Positions 17,366 to 26,307 of a stretch of DNA of 64,000 nucleotides are shown here, piece after piece. The DNA lies in NCBI RefSeq assembly GCF_036346105.1, contig NZ_CP107811.1:4220501-4284500 (forward strand), written 5' to 3'. Position 1 is the first letter of the stretch. Each line of letters starts with the position of its first letter. This DNA is from Streptomyces sp. NBC_00539 (GTDB taxonomy: Bacteria > Actinomycetota > Actinomycetes > Streptomycetales > Streptomycetaceae). The notes beneath the pieces are model-generated. The model made no database searches, was not told the DNA's origin, and saw nothing but the letters and a program-made list of their open reading frames with translations. Position numbers and translations under genes: made by a program.

Positions 17366-18453
17366 GCGCCCACGACGGCGGGATGGCCCGCGCCCGGATC
17401 ACGGCCCTGCTCACGGCGGGGCTGGCGGTGATGGCCCTGGCGCTGCTCCCTGCGGCCGCGCCGGCCGCCGTGGCCGCGGAGGGCAAGCCCGCCGCCGCGC
17501 TCTCGCTCCAGGAGGCCGCCAAGGGCGCCGGCCTCACCGTCACCGGCACCGGCTGGCGGGCCGGGACGCTGGTGATGCTGCTGATCTGCGGACAGAACAT
17601 GATCGGCGGCACCAACAGCTGCGCCAATGCCGACGGGGTGGCCGTCGCGGTCGGCGACGACGGGCACTTCACCGCGCGGCTCCCCGTCGTGGGGCCGCCC
17701 AAGCCGTGTCCCTGCGTGGTGAACGTGACCTCCGTCAACGGGGACCAGTCCACCGTCGCCCTGCCGCTCAAGATCACCGACCACCCCGTGGCCGAGCTGC
17801 CCGCCGAGTCCGGCACGGGCCGCCTCGCACTGCTCACCGGGGTCCGGCTGGAGGGCGACGACGGGGTCCTGACCTGGTTCGGGGCCCCGCCCACGCGGAA
17901 GTTCACGGTCACCGTCGGCAACCTCGGCTCCGCCCCGGTCAAGGACCCGGTCTTCCAGCTCGGCACCTCGCACGGGGTGTACGCGCCCCTGTGGGAAGAG
18001 GCCCGTTGGAAGGGCACCATCGCGCCCGGCGGCAAGGCGGAGGTCCGGCTGGACGTGAGCCTGGCCGCGGGTGCGCACGGGGACTACACGGTCTCGCTCA
18101 AGTACGGGGACGAGGTGGTGGCCACGCAGCCCTGGGGCGTGGGGCGCCCGTACGGGGTGCTGCTGTTCTGGGCCCTGCTGCTGGTGGTGGTCCCGACGGC
18201 CGTCTTCCGCCTCGGCATGGCCGTCGTCGACCGGGTCCGCCCGCGCGGCACGCCGGTCCCGCGCCCCGCCCCGGCCGCCACGGCGGCGGCCGCCGAAGCC
18301 CCCACGGCGGTACTGCCGTGGTTCACCCCGGACACCGCGCCGGAAACAGACGCACCACCCGCAGCACCGACACCACACGCACCACACGCACCACGTGCAC
18401 CGCAGACATCCGCACCGTCTGAGAACAGTCCGACGACGAAGGGACATTCGTGA
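17362..18453 (+). CDS. Membrane-anchored extracellular Ig-like (neocarzinostatin-like) protein
   Basis: 363 residues: signal peptide 1-40; an Ig-like domain (about 45-135) with GLTVTGTGWRAGTLVMLLIC and two Cys pairs (ICGQ/NSCAN and PCPCVV) in a pattern like neocarzinostatin-family beta sandwiches; a second beta domain (about 150-265) with TRKFTVTVGNLGSAPVKDP; one transmembrane helix (about 272-292); then a Pro/Ala/His-rich tail of about 65 residues. GTG 17362 overlaps the preceding stop (GTGA) and the end overlaps the next gene the same way, so translation is coupled. Function unknown; the fold assignment is moderate. Confidence 0.65.
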   Translation: MSAHDGGMARARITALLTAGLAVMALALLPAAAPAAVAAEGKPAAALSLQEAAKGAGLTVTGTGWRAGTLVMLLICGQNMIGGTNSCANADGVAVAVGDDGHFTARLPVVGPPKPCPCVVNVTSVNGDQSTVALPLKITDHPVAELPAESGTGRLALLTGVRLEGDDGVLTWFGAPPTRKFTVTVGNLGSAPVKDPVFQLGTSHGVYAPLWEEARWKGTIAPGGKAEVRLDVSLAAGAHGDYTVSLKYGDEVVATQPWGVGRPYGVLLFWALLLVVVPTAVFRLGMAVVDRVRPRGTPVPRPAPAATAAAAEAPTAVLPWFTPDTAPETDAPPAAPTPHAPHAPRAPQTSAPSENSPTTKGHS

Positions 18454-19739
18454 AGACCCAACGGAGGGTGAGCGCGGCCGCTGTCGCGCTGCTGTTCGGC
18501 GGCGCGGGCATCCTGCTGGCGGCCGCCCCCGCCCAGGCGGCCGACGTCTCCTACAAGGTGGAGTGCATCCCGCCCGCGGGCGGTGGGGGCCCGGTCCAGG
18601 GCACCACCACCGTCTCCCTCACCGCGCCCGCCACCGCGAAGGTCGGCGACGAGGTCGAGGTGGTGTGGAAGACCGTCAAACCGGCCTCCAACAACACCGA
18701 CCTCATGGACCTGGGCAAGGACACCGTCAAGCCCACCGGCTACGTGAAGCTCGGCGGCGCGCTCAGCGCGGAGGTCAAGCTGGAGGGGGAGCGGAAGAAC
18801 CCGCCCATCCCGAAGAAGGCCCCCATGGTCATGTCCGACATGAAGGGCAAGGTCAAGCTGACCAAGGCGGGCGACGTCACCATCACGCCGGGCAAGTACG
18901 ACGTGGACTTCAGCGGCTTCATCACGAAGTGCTCCCCGCAGGAGGCTGCGGGGGTCGGCGCCACCATCAAGGTCACCGAGGGCGGTGGCGGCACCACGGG
19001 CGGCTCGACCACCGGTGGCACCACGACCGGCGGTACGACCACCGGAGGCACGACGGGCGGCTCCACCGCCGGAGGCACCGGAGGTACCGGCGGCCAGACC
19101 GACTTCCCCGGCAAGCCCGTCGAAGTGGCCTTCGACTGCGGCGCCGTCGTCCCCGGCGGCATCAAGACCCCGGTCACCGTCAACGCGAAGAAGAACGGCA
19201 GCGGCTACGACCTCACCGTCAAGACCGCCAAGGGCGCGATGGCCAGCCCCATGGCCCTCCCGGCGGGCGCCCTCAAGCCCTCGATGGACATCAAGCTCGG
19301 CGGGGCCGACAGCGGCACGGTCAAGGTCACCGGCCCGGCCAACGCGGAGCCGATCCCGGACAAGGCCCCGGTCAGCCTCAGCGACATGACCGGCACCTAC
19401 AAGCCCGGCAAGACCGGCAAGGTGACGCTCAGCCCGGACCAGCTGACGATCGACGTCACGATGGCCCCGGGTGCCACGCCGATCAACGTCCCCTGCAAGG
19501 CCACCAGCAGCGGCGTCTCGCTGGAGCTGGACACCACCGCCCAGCCCGGCGGCTCCGGCTCGCCGTCCACCACCGGCAGCACCACCAGCGGCTCCGCCGC
19601 CTCGGGCGGCCTCGCCGAGACGGGCGCGGAGGACGGCGGCGGCCTCAAGGCCCTCGGCCTGGTCGCCGGCACGGTCATCCTGCTCGGCGCCGCGGTCTTC
19701 ACCTTCACCCCCTGGCGCCGCCTGCGCGGCAACCGCTGA
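18450..19739 (+). CDS. LAxTG-anchored surface protein with two repeat domains
   Basis: 429 residues: signal peptide 1-31, first extracellular domain (about 32-175), a flexible Thr/Gly linker built from TTGG units (about 177-212, DNA 18985-19095), second domain (about 215-365) and a Gly/Ser/Thr spacer. It ends in the sorting signal LAETG (388-392), a hydrophobic helix and a basic tail. LAxTG is the motif preferred by actinobacterial class E sortases. The second domain shares VTGPANAEPIPDKAPVSLSD and GTYKPGKTGKVTL with the single domain of the LPQTG protein at 15543. Last gene of the operon; no sortase gene is present in the window. Confidence 0.82.
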   Translation: MKTQRRVSAAAVALLFGGAGILLAAAPAQAADVSYKVECIPPAGGGGPVQGTTTVSLTAPATAKVGDEVEVVWKTVKPASNNTDLMDLGKDTVKPTGYVKLGGALSAEVKLEGERKNPPIPKKAPMVMSDMKGKVKLTKAGDVTITPGKYDVDFSGFITKCSPQEAAGVGATIKVTEGGGGTTGGSTTGGTTTGGTTTGGTTGGSTAGGTGGTGGQTDFPGKPVEVAFDCGAVVPGGIKTPVTVNAKKNGSGYDLTVKTAKGAMASPMALPAGALKPSMDIKLGGADSGTVKVTGPANAEPIPDKAPVSLSDMTGTYKPGKTGKVTLSPDQLTIDVTMAPGATPINVPCKATSSGVSLELDTTAQPGGSGSPSTTGSTTSGSAASGGLAETGAEDGGGLKALGLVAGTVILLGAAVFTFTPWRRLRGNR

Positions 19740-19865
19740 CCCCGCTGTCCGCCCTTCGTGTCATGCCCGACGGGATCCCTTGGGGGTGATCGTTCCTGCT
19801 TGCTAGCGTCCGGTTCGGCGGATATGCGGTTTTCATCCGCCGGACCGGCGAACGAGGGGCAGCTC

Positions 19866-20216
19866 ATGACATTCACGTCCGTGCTCGTGGCGGTGGCCGC
19901 CGCTGCTGCGTTCGGCATCGCCGGCGCCGCGCCGGCGGTCGCCGTACCGGCCGTGGCAGCCAAGGGCGCCTGCAAGGCGACCGCCGACATGGACCGCTGG
20001 GGCCGCCCCAACGTCACATCGGCCTGCTCGGGACGGCTGCCTTCCGGCGCCCGGCACCGCGCGGTGATCATCTGTGACACGGTCCAGGGCGTCCGCGAGC
20101 ACGTCGTCCGCCGCACCTACCACAGCCACTGGACCCCGACGGGAAGCAAGGCCAAGGTGGGCTGCGGGTTCAAGTCGTTCCTCGTGGGCTTCAAGTCCGA
20201 GACGCAGGGCGCCTGA
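19866..20216 (+). CDS. Small secreted protein of unknown function, 116 aa
   Basis: A signal peptide with an Ala/Val-rich core ends near AVPAVAAKG (about residue 33). The mature part is about 83 residues, basic, with four cysteines (GACKAT, SACSG, IICDT, VGCGF) that could form two disulfides. ATG 19866 follows GAGGGG at a good distance; the frame extends upstream only into promoter-like sequence. I do not recognise a family. It lies alone between the surface-protein operon and a strong terminator. Confidence 0.65.
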   Translation: MTFTSVLVAVAAAAAFGIAGAAPAVAVPAVAAKGACKATADMDRWGRPNVTSACSGRLPSGARHRAVIICDTVQGVREHVVRRTYHSHWTPTGSKAKVGCGFKSFLVGFKSETQGA

Positions 20217-20242
20217 GCGCCGGAGCGGTCCGGGAAGGCCGA

Positions 20243-20276
20243 AGGGCCCGGCACACCTTCCGGTGTGCCGGGCCCT
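20243..20276 (+). terminator. Strong hairpin terminator
   Basis: A perfect 15-bp stem (20243-20257 and 20262-20276) with a TTCC tetraloop between the converging secreted-protein and peptide-transporter genes; it can serve both. Confidence 0.88.
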
Positions 20277-20297
20277 CCACGTGCGAGGGAGGGTGCG

Positions 20298-21824
20298 TCA
20301 GCGCACGTCGCCCATGAGTTCCTTGACCTTCTTGCGGTACATGAACACCGCGAGGGCGGCCAGCGTGGCCAAGGTGGCCTCGATCGCCACGGCACCGGTG
20401 CCGTTGAGGTCCACGCCGAAGACGGACGGGTCCGACAGGAGGCTGGTGATCGAGTCACCCGCCGTCACCGCCAGGAACCAGACGCCCATCATCTGCGACG
20501 CGTACTTGCGCGGGGCCATCTTCGTGGTGACCGACAGGCCGACGGGGGAGATGCACAGCTCGCCGACCGTCTGGATCAGGTAGATGCCCACGAGCCACAT
20601 CGGGCTGACCAGCTGGCCGTTGGAGGACATGGCGACCGGCAGCAGGAAGAAGAAGAACGAGACGCCGATGAAGAACAGGCCGGCGGCGAACTTCCCGACG
20701 GTGGTGGGCTCCTTGCCCTTGCGGTTCAGCCACAGCCAGATCCAGGCGAAGACCGGGGCCAGCGCCATGATGAAGACCGGGTTCAGCGACTGGTACCACG
20801 AGGAGGGGAACTCGAAGCCGAGCAGCGAGCCGGAGGCCTTCGTCTCACCGAACGCCTGGACCGTCGAAGCGCCCTGGTCGTAGATCATCCAGAAGGCCGC
20901 GGCAGCCACGAAGAACCAGATGTAGCCGGTCATCTTCGACTGCTCGCCGCGGTCCAGTTCCTTGTCCCGCTTGATGCGCACGAGCACGGCGGTCGGGACG
21001 ATCAGACCGACCAGGGTGAGCGGGATGGTCGCCCACGCCTTGGTGAACATGCCGGCGACGCCGAGGGCGGTGTAGAAGACCGCCACGACGGCGACCGAGA
21101 CCGCGACCTTGCGCAGCCACGAGGTGCGCTCCTCGGCGGACAGCGGCTTGGGGACGACCGAGCTGACGGGGTTCAGGTGCTTGGTGCCCAGCAGGAAGAC
21201 GAGGAGGCCGATGCCCATACCGACGGCCGCCATCGCGAAGCCCAGGTGCCAGTTGACCTTCTGGCCCACGGTGCCGATCGCCAGCGGGGCGAAGAAGGCA
21301 CCCGCGTTGATGCCCATGTAGAAGATCGTGAAGCCACCGTCGCGGCGCGGGTCGTCCGCGTCCTTGTACAGCTGACCGACCATGGTGGAGATGTTGGCCT
21401 TGAGCAGGCCCGAACCGATCGCGACGAGCGCGAGACCGGCGTAGAAGGTCGCCTGTCCGGGGAGCGCCAGGATGACGTGGCCGGACATGATCGTCACGGC
21501 GGCGACCGTCACGGTCTTGCGCGGACCCCAGACGCGGTCGCCCAGCCAGCCGCCCGGCATGGCGAGCAGGTAGACCATGGAGACGTAGATGGAGAAGACG
21601 GCGATCGCCGTGCCCTCGTCCATGCCGATGCCGCCGCCCAGGCTGCCCTTCTTGGCGTCCGGGCCACCCGAGATCAGGTAAACGAGAAGAAGGGCCTTCA
21701 TGCCGTAGAAGCTGAAGCGCTCCCACATCTCGGTCATGAACAGAGTGGCCAGGCCACGGGGGTGGCCGAAGAAGGTCTTCTCGGCGGCCGGAGCCGCCGA
21801 TTCCTTCGTCAGGCTGGAAGCCAT
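20298..21824 (-). CDS. POT-family proton-coupled di/tripeptide transporter
   Basis: A 508-residue major-facilitator-type membrane protein with about 14 hydrophobic segments. The family signature is visible in the first helix (EMWERFSFYGMKALLLVYL, the ExxERFxYYG proton-coupling motif). GGWLGDRVWGPRKTV is the loop between helices 2 and 3, and FYMGINAGAFFAPLAIGTVG and GELCISPVGLSVTTKMAP are further POT segments. It imports small peptides with protons. AAGGA precedes ATG 21824. It is followed by a strong terminator and stands alone. Confidence 0.94.
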   Translation of the reverse strand: MASSLTKESAAPAAEKTFFGHPRGLATLFMTEMWERFSFYGMKALLLVYLISGGPDAKKGSLGGGIGMDEGTAIAVFSIYVSMVYLLAMPGGWLGDRVWGPRKTVTVAAVTIMSGHVILALPGQATFYAGLALVAIGSGLLKANISTMVGQLYKDADDPRRDGGFTIFYMGINAGAFFAPLAIGTVGQKVNWHLGFAMAAVGMGIGLLVFLLGTKHLNPVSSVVPKPLSAEERTSWLRKVAVSVAVVAVFYTALGVAGMFTKAWATIPLTLVGLIVPTAVLVRIKRDKELDRGEQSKMTGYIWFFVAAAAFWMIYDQGASTVQAFGETKASGSLLGFEFPSSWYQSLNPVFIMALAPVFAWIWLWLNRKGKEPTTVGKFAAGLFFIGVSFFFFLLPVAMSSNGQLVSPMWLVGIYLIQTVGELCISPVGLSVTTKMAPRKYASQMMGVWFLAVTAGDSITSLLSDPSVFGVDLNGTGAVAIEATLATLAALAVFMYRKKVKELMGDVR

Positions 21825-22313
21825 GGTCGATCCTTGCTTTTGATTCGGGCGCCTGGCTTCGTGAGCTCAACAGCGTCCGGTGGGGGGTGGCCGGCACCGG
21901 CGACGGACCGCCCACCCCACGCCTCGGGGTCCCGCCCCACGAAGTGGGAGCGAAGGAAGGTCCGTAACCGGGATCCACGCCCTGCGCGCATCCTTCACGC
22001 GAGGGCCCGGCCCCTAGGTCATTCACTTCATCCGGGGCGGACGGGGCACCACTTGACACGTGTACGCATCAAGCTGCCGATCCACCCAGGACAGAAGGGG
22101 AGACCCTCGGCCGTTTTCGGCACAAAGGTCCCCTGGGTAGTGCATCAGGCGTCTCGCCACCATACGACACGACACCGCCGCATATGGAAGGACTTGAGAC
22201 ATGGATCACAGGCGGCCCGGGAACCGTTCGACCATATTCGAAGGCGGCCGGTAGTCCATAAGCGCAGATCGGCAGGGGTGTCCGGGCTGGCCCACGATCC
22301 GGTCGCCGCGGAC
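21825..22313. other. Divergent intergenic region, no gene seen
   Basis: About 490 bases between the peptide transporter and the response regulator. It contains a TTGACA hexamer at 22053-22058, several CCCCACG/CGGGG patches and an AT-richer part (22190-22260). No convincing open frame, RNA gene or long repeat was seen. Confidence 0.5.
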
Positions 22314-22319
22314 TACCAT
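22314..22319 (+). promoter_or_regulatory. -10 hexamer TACCAT, suggests leaderless mRNA
   Basis: TACCAT ends 7 bases before the ATG of the response regulator, and no ribosome-binding site lies between, so the transcript probably starts at the start codon. Confidence 0.5.
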
Positions 22320-22326
22320 CACCCAC

Positions 22327-23004
22327 ATGACGCGTGTACTGCTCGCCGAGGACGACGCATCCATCTCGGAGCCCCTGGCCCGCGCCCTGCGCCGGGAGGG
22401 GTACGAGGTCGAGGTCCGGGAGGACGGCCCCACCGCCCTGGCCGCGGGGCTGCAGGGCGGCGTCGACCTCGTCGTCCTGGACCTGGGCCTGCCCGGCATG
22501 GACGGCCTGGAGGTGGCCCGACGACTGCGCGCGGAGGGGCACGGGTTCCCGATCCTGGTGCTGACCGCCCGCGCGGACGAGGTCGACACGGTCGTCGGCC
22601 TGGACGCGGGCGCCGACGACTACGTGACGAAGCCGTTCAGGCTCGCCGAACTGCTGGCGCGCGTACGGGCCCTGCTGCGGCGCGGTGCGAACGAGGCCTC
22701 GCAGACGCCGGCCACCCACGGGGTGCGGATCGACGTCGAGTCGCACCGGGCCTGGATGGGCGAGGAGGAGCTCCAGCTCACCGCGAAGGAGTTCGACCTC
22801 CTGCGGGTCCTCGTCCGTGACGCGGGCCGGGTCGTGACCCGCGACCAGCTGATGCGCGAGGTCTGGGACACCACGTGGTGGTCCTCGACCAAGACCCTCG
22901 ACATGCACATCTCCTGGCTCCGCAAGAAGCTGGGCGACGACGCCGCGAACCCCCGCTACATCGCGACCGTCCGGGGCGTCGGCTTCCGTTTCGAGAAGAG
23001 CTGA
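22327..23004 (+). CDS. OmpR-family response regulator
   Basis: 225 residues. Receiver domain 1-118: acidic pocket in LLAEDDA, phospho-acceptor Asp52 in VVLDLGLPGMDG, LTAR with the switch Thr, and DYVTKPF with the conserved Lys. Winged-helix DNA-binding domain about 128-222 (LTAKEFDLLRVLVRDAGRVVTRDQLMREVW, TLDMHISWLRKKLG, IATVRGVGFRFE). Paired with the kinase 49 bases downstream. Target genes are not evident; the system resembles CseB/CseC-like envelope-sensing pairs only in general layout. Confidence 0.95.
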   Translation: MTRVLLAEDDASISEPLARALRREGYEVEVREDGPTALAAGLQGGVDLVVLDLGLPGMDGLEVARRLRAEGHGFPILVLTARADEVDTVVGLDAGADDYVTKPFRLAELLARVRALLRRGANEASQTPATHGVRIDVESHRAWMGEEELQLTAKEFDLLRVLVRDAGRVVTRDQLMREVWDTTWWSSTKTLDMHISWLRKKLGDDAANPRYIATVRGVGFRFEKS

Positions 23005-23053
23005 ACGAAGAGCCGGAAGAAGAGCCGAGCGAGAACCGGGTGCGGACCGAGCC

Positions 23054-24319
23054 ATGCGCCGCCGTCTGATCAACTCCACGCTCGCCGTGGTGCTCGTCGT
23101 GATCGCCGTGTTCGGGGTCTCCCTGGTCATCGTGGAGACCCGGACCATCACCAGCAGCGCCCAGGACCGCATCGGGTCGGAGGCGCTGCGGCTGGTGGGC
23201 ATCGTCGAGACGGACGTCCTGGAGGGCAAGCCGGTCGACGCGGACGCGCTGGCCGACCAGCTGGACATGGGCAGGTACGCCCGCATCACCGTTCCCGGCC
23301 GGCCGCCCGTCGAGGTGGGAGAGCGGATCCCGGACAGCGTCATCCGCGGCACCGCCCGCGGGGAGCAGGGCGAGGTGGTGGTGGTCGAGGAGTCCCGCTC
23401 CACGGTCACCAAGGAGGTCGGACGGACCCTGGTGGTGGTCGGCGCGGTGGCGCTGCTGGCCGTCGTGGCGGCCGTCCTGCTCGCCGTCCGCCAGGCGAAC
23501 CGGCTGGCCTCACCGCTCACCGACCTCGCCGAGACGGCGGAACGGCTCGGCTCCGGCGACCCGCGGCCCCGCCACAAGCGCTACGGGGTCCCCGAGCTGG
23601 ACCGGGTGGCGGACGTACTGGACTCCAGCGCCGAGCGGATCGCCCGGATGCTCACCGCCGAGCGGCGCCTGGCCGCCGACGCCTCGCACCAGCTGCGGAC
23701 CCCGCTGACGGCCCTGTCGATGCGGCTGGAGGAGATCACGGTCACCGACGACCTGGAGACCGTACGGGAAGAGGCGAGCATCGCCCTGACCCAGGTGGAG
23801 CGGCTCACGGACGTGGTGCAGCGGCTGCTGACGAACTCCCGCGACCCGCGGACCGGCTCGGCGGTCCCCTTCGACCTGGACGAGGTCGTCAAGCAGCAGG
23901 TGGAGGAGTGGCGGCCGGCCTACCGCAGCGCCGGGCGGGCCATCGTGCGCTCGGGCAAGACGGGCGTGCGGGCCGTGGGCACGCCGGGGGCGGTGTCCCA
24001 GGTGCTGGCCACGCTCGTGGAGAACGCGCTGATGCACGGTGGCGGCACGGTGGCGCTGCGTACGCGGGTCATCGGCAACCAGGCGGTGCTGGAGGTCACG
24101 GACGAGGGCCCCGGCGTTCCGCCCGACCTCGGCAACCGGATCTTCGAGCGGGCCATCAGCGGCCGCAACTCGACCGGTATCGGCCTCGCCGTCGCCCGTG
24201 ACCTCGCGGAGGCGGACGGCGGCCGCCTGGAGCTGCTCCAGACGCAGCCGCCGGTGTTCGCCCTGTTCCTCAGCCGGACGGCGCCCGCGACGACGGAGCC
24301 CGAGCGTCCGGTCCGCTAG
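23054..24319 (+). CDS. Membrane sensor histidine kinase
   Basis: 421 residues: transmembrane helix 1 at about 8-28, a short extracytoplasmic sensor (about 29-122), helix 2 at about 123-146, HAMP linker (about 147-200, ANRLASPLTDLAETAERLGSGD), dimerisation domain with His212 in ADASHQLRTPLTAL, and an HATPase domain with LATLVENALMHGGG (N box), VTDEGPGVP (G1) and NSTGIGLAVARDLAEADGG (G2). Phosphorylates the adjacent response regulator. The last residues PVR and the stop are part of the inverted repeat shared with the converging GtrA gene. Confidence 0.95.
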   Translation: MRRRLINSTLAVVLVVIAVFGVSLVIVETRTITSSAQDRIGSEALRLVGIVETDVLEGKPVDADALADQLDMGRYARITVPGRPPVEVGERIPDSVIRGTARGEQGEVVVVEESRSTVTKEVGRTLVVVGAVALLAVVAAVLLAVRQANRLASPLTDLAETAERLGSGDPRPRHKRYGVPELDRVADVLDSSAERIARMLTAERRLAADASHQLRTPLTALSMRLEEITVTDDLETVREEASIALTQVERLTDVVQRLLTNSRDPRTGSAVPFDLDEVVKQQVEEWRPAYRSAGRAIVRSGKTGVRAVGTPGAVSQVLATLVENALMHGGGTVALRTRVIGNQAVLEVTDEGPGVPPDLGNRIFERAISGRNSTGIGLAVARDLAEADGGRLELLQTQPPVFALFLSRTAPATTEPERPVR

Positions 24320-24356
24320 CGGATCCCGCGCAGGGCCGGTACCGCTAGCGGACCGG
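24308..24356. terminator. Bidirectional terminator encoding both C termini
   Basis: CCGGTCCGCTAGCGG (24308-24322) and CCGCTAGCGGACCGG (24342-24356) are perfect 15-bp inverted arms around 19 bases. Each arm contains CCG GTC CGC TAG in its own gene's frame, so the kinase and the GtrA protein both end in Pro-Val-Arg-stop. Confidence 0.85.
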
Positions 24357-24908
24357 CGTGGCGGCCGGCTCCGGCGCGAGGGGCGCCGCCGGCGTCGCCG
24401 GCGTCGCCGTGGCGGGCTGCCCGTCGCGCTGTTCGACGACCAGCGAGGCCGCGGCGGGCGTGGGCAGCGCCTTGAACACCCACGTGCGGTAGGACCAGAA
24501 CCTGAAGATCGTGGCGATGCCGATACCGGTGAACTTGAAGAAGTTCGTCGCGAGCGAGCCGTCCCAGCCGAGCCCGTAGGTGGCGGTGTACAGCACGCCG
24601 TTCTCGATGACCAGGCCGATCACGCTGAACGCGGCGAACAGCGTCAGCTCGCGCGTGCGCGTGTGGCTGCTGTTGTCGGCGCGGTCCCGGTAGGCGAAGT
24701 AGCGGAAGCCGAGGTAGTTCGACGCGATGGCCACCACGGTCGCTATGACGCTGGCGCGCACCACCTGGAGGTCGGTCGTGCTGCGGATCAGGTTGAACAC
24801 GCCCATGTTCACCAGCACGCCCAGCCCGCCGACCGCCCCGAACTTGGCGACCTCCCGGGCCATACCGCGTATGCGTTCGAGGGCGGGGGCGTTCTTCGGC
24901 GTGCTCAT
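24345..24908 (-). CDS. GtrA-family membrane protein
   Basis: 187 residues with four hydrophobic segments (about 20-40, 48-70, 88-108, 118-142), matching GtrA-like flippases or helper proteins that move polyprenyl-linked sugars for wall glycan decoration. The FGAVGGLGVLVNMGVFNLIR and VASNYLGFRYFAYRD-like regions (here SNYLGFRYFAYRDRAD) and FRFWSYRTWVF are family-typical. The last 40 residues are Ala/Pro/Thr-rich and probably unstructured. It converges with the sensor kinase and shares its terminator. It fits with the envelope genes further right. Confidence 0.88.
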   Translation of the reverse strand: MSTPKNAPALERIRGMAREVAKFGAVGGLGVLVNMGVFNLIRSTTDLQVVRASVIATVVAIASNYLGFRYFAYRDRADNSSHTRTRELTLFAAFSVIGLVIENGVLYTATYGLGWDGSLATNFFKFTGIGIATIFRFWSYRTWVFKALPTPAAASLVVEQRDGQPATATPATPAAPLAPEPAATPVR

Positions 24909-25155
24909 GTGATGGATCAGTCCTGTCCGTCGTCGCCGCCCTGCGTGCGGGAGGCGTCACTCGTCGTCGACGAACCCACGTCTCGGCGCACAGTCTTCTG
25001 CGTCACACGTATCCGTCAACCGAATCTCGTCGCCCGTCCATGGTAAGTGCCGCCCCCCGGCTGCGTCCGCCCCCGGCGCCCCGTGCGACGCACGGCACAC
25101 GGGGGCCCGGCGAGTCCTCGCCAGGGCTGCGTCCGGATGGCGGAATACCGACGGA

Positions 25156-25161
25156 TACCCT
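25156..25161 (+). promoter_or_regulatory. -10 hexamer TACCCT, suggests leaderless purK mRNA
   Basis: TACCCT ends 6 bases before GTG 25168. The GGAGGA in between touches the start codon and is too close to act as a ribosome-binding site. Confidence 0.5.
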
Positions 25162-25167
25162 GGAGGA

Positions 25168-26307
25168 GTGACGTTCCCGGTAGTCGGCATGGTCGGCGGC
25201 GGACAGCTCGCCCGCATGACCCACGAGGCGGGTATCCCCCTCGGCATCAGATTCAAGCTCCTCAGTGACACCCCACAGGACTCGGCGGCCCAGGTCGTGA
25301 ACGATGTCGTCATCGGCGACTATCGCGACCTGGAGACGCTGCGTGCCTTCGCGCGCGGCTGTGACGTGATCACCTTCGACCACGAGCATGTACCCATCGA
25401 ACACCTGCGGGCCCTGGAAGCGGACGGCATCCCCGTCCGCCCGGGGCCCGACGCGTTGATGCATGCCGCCGACAAGGGGGTGATGCGCGCCCGCCTCGAC
25501 GAGATCGGCGCGCCCAGCCCCCGCCACCGGATCGTGAGCGATCCGGCGGACGCGGTGGCCTTCGCGGACGAGGTCGGCGGGTTCCCCGTCATCCTCAAGA
25601 CGGTGCGCGGCGGCTACGACGGCAAGGGCGTGTGGTTCGTCCGCACACCCGAGGACGCGCAGGCCCCCTTCAAGGCGGGCGTCCCCGTCCTGGCCGAGGA
25701 GAAGGTGGACTACGTCCGCGAGCTCGCGGCCAACATCGTCCGCTCCCCGCACGGCCAGGCGGTGGCCTACCCCGTGGTGGAGTCCGTCCAGGTCGACGGC
25801 GTGTGCGACACGGTGATCGCGCCCGCCCCGAACCTGTCGGAGGAGCTGGCGGGCGAGGCGCAGGCGCTGGCCCTGCGGATCGCGAAGGAACTCGGCGTGA
25901 CCGGTCACCTGGCCGTCGAACTGTTCGAGACCACCGACGGCCGGATCCTGGTCAACGAACTGGCCATGCGCCCGCACAACAGCGGCCACTGGACCCAGGA
26001 CGGCGCGGTCACCTCCCAGTTCGCCAACCACGTACGGGCGGTCCTGGACCTGCCGCTGGGCGACCCGCGCCCGCGCGCCCGCTGGACGGTCATGGCGAAC
26101 GTCCTGGGCGGCGATTACCCCGACATGTACGCGGCCTACCTGCACTGCATGGCCCACGACCCGCAGCTCAAGATCCACATGTACGGCAAGGACGTGAAAC
26201 ACGGCCGCAAGGTCGGCCACGTCAACACCTACGGCGACGACCTGGACGATGTGCTGGAGCGCGCACGTCACGCAGCCGGCTACCTCAGAGGGACGATCAC
26301 CGAATGA
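25168..26307 (+). CDS. purK: 5-(carboxyamino)imidazole ribonucleotide synthase
   Basis: ATP-grasp enzyme of purine biosynthesis: AIR + ATP + bicarbonate to N5-CAIR; cytoplasmic. 379 residues. N-terminal [11 protein letters not shown] nucleotide-contact loop, TFDHEHVP, the ATP-grasp lid [13 protein letters not shown], and C-terminal [27 protein letters not shown] with the metal-binding Glu/Asn. The stop overlaps the purE start (ATGA), so the two enzymes are translationally coupled. Confidence 0.97.
   Translation: MTFPVVGMVGGGQLARMTHEAGIPLGIRFKLLSDTPQDSAAQVVNDVVIGDYRDLETLRAFARGCDVITFDHEHVPIEHLRALEADGIPVRPGPDALMHAADKGVMRARLDEIGAPSPRHRIVSDPADAVAFADEVGGFPVILKTVRGGYDGKGVWFVRTPEDAQAPFKAGVPVLAEEKVDYVRELAANIVRSPHGQAVAYPVVESVQVDGVCDTVIAPAPNLSEELAGEAQALALRIAKELGVTGHLAVELFETTDGRILVNELAMRPHNSGHWTQDGAVTSQFANHVRAVLDLPLGDPRPRARWTVMANVLGGDYPDMYAAYLHCMAHDPQLKIHMYGKDVKHGRKVGHVNTYGDDLDDVLERARHAAGYLRGTITE

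Noticed and set aside
20265-22820. An 851-codon plus-strand open frame through the peptide transporter and into the response regulator
   Set aside because: The composition is Asp/Arg/Gly-rich without hydrophobic core and crosses the intergenic gap; the POT transporter on the minus strand has all family motifs.
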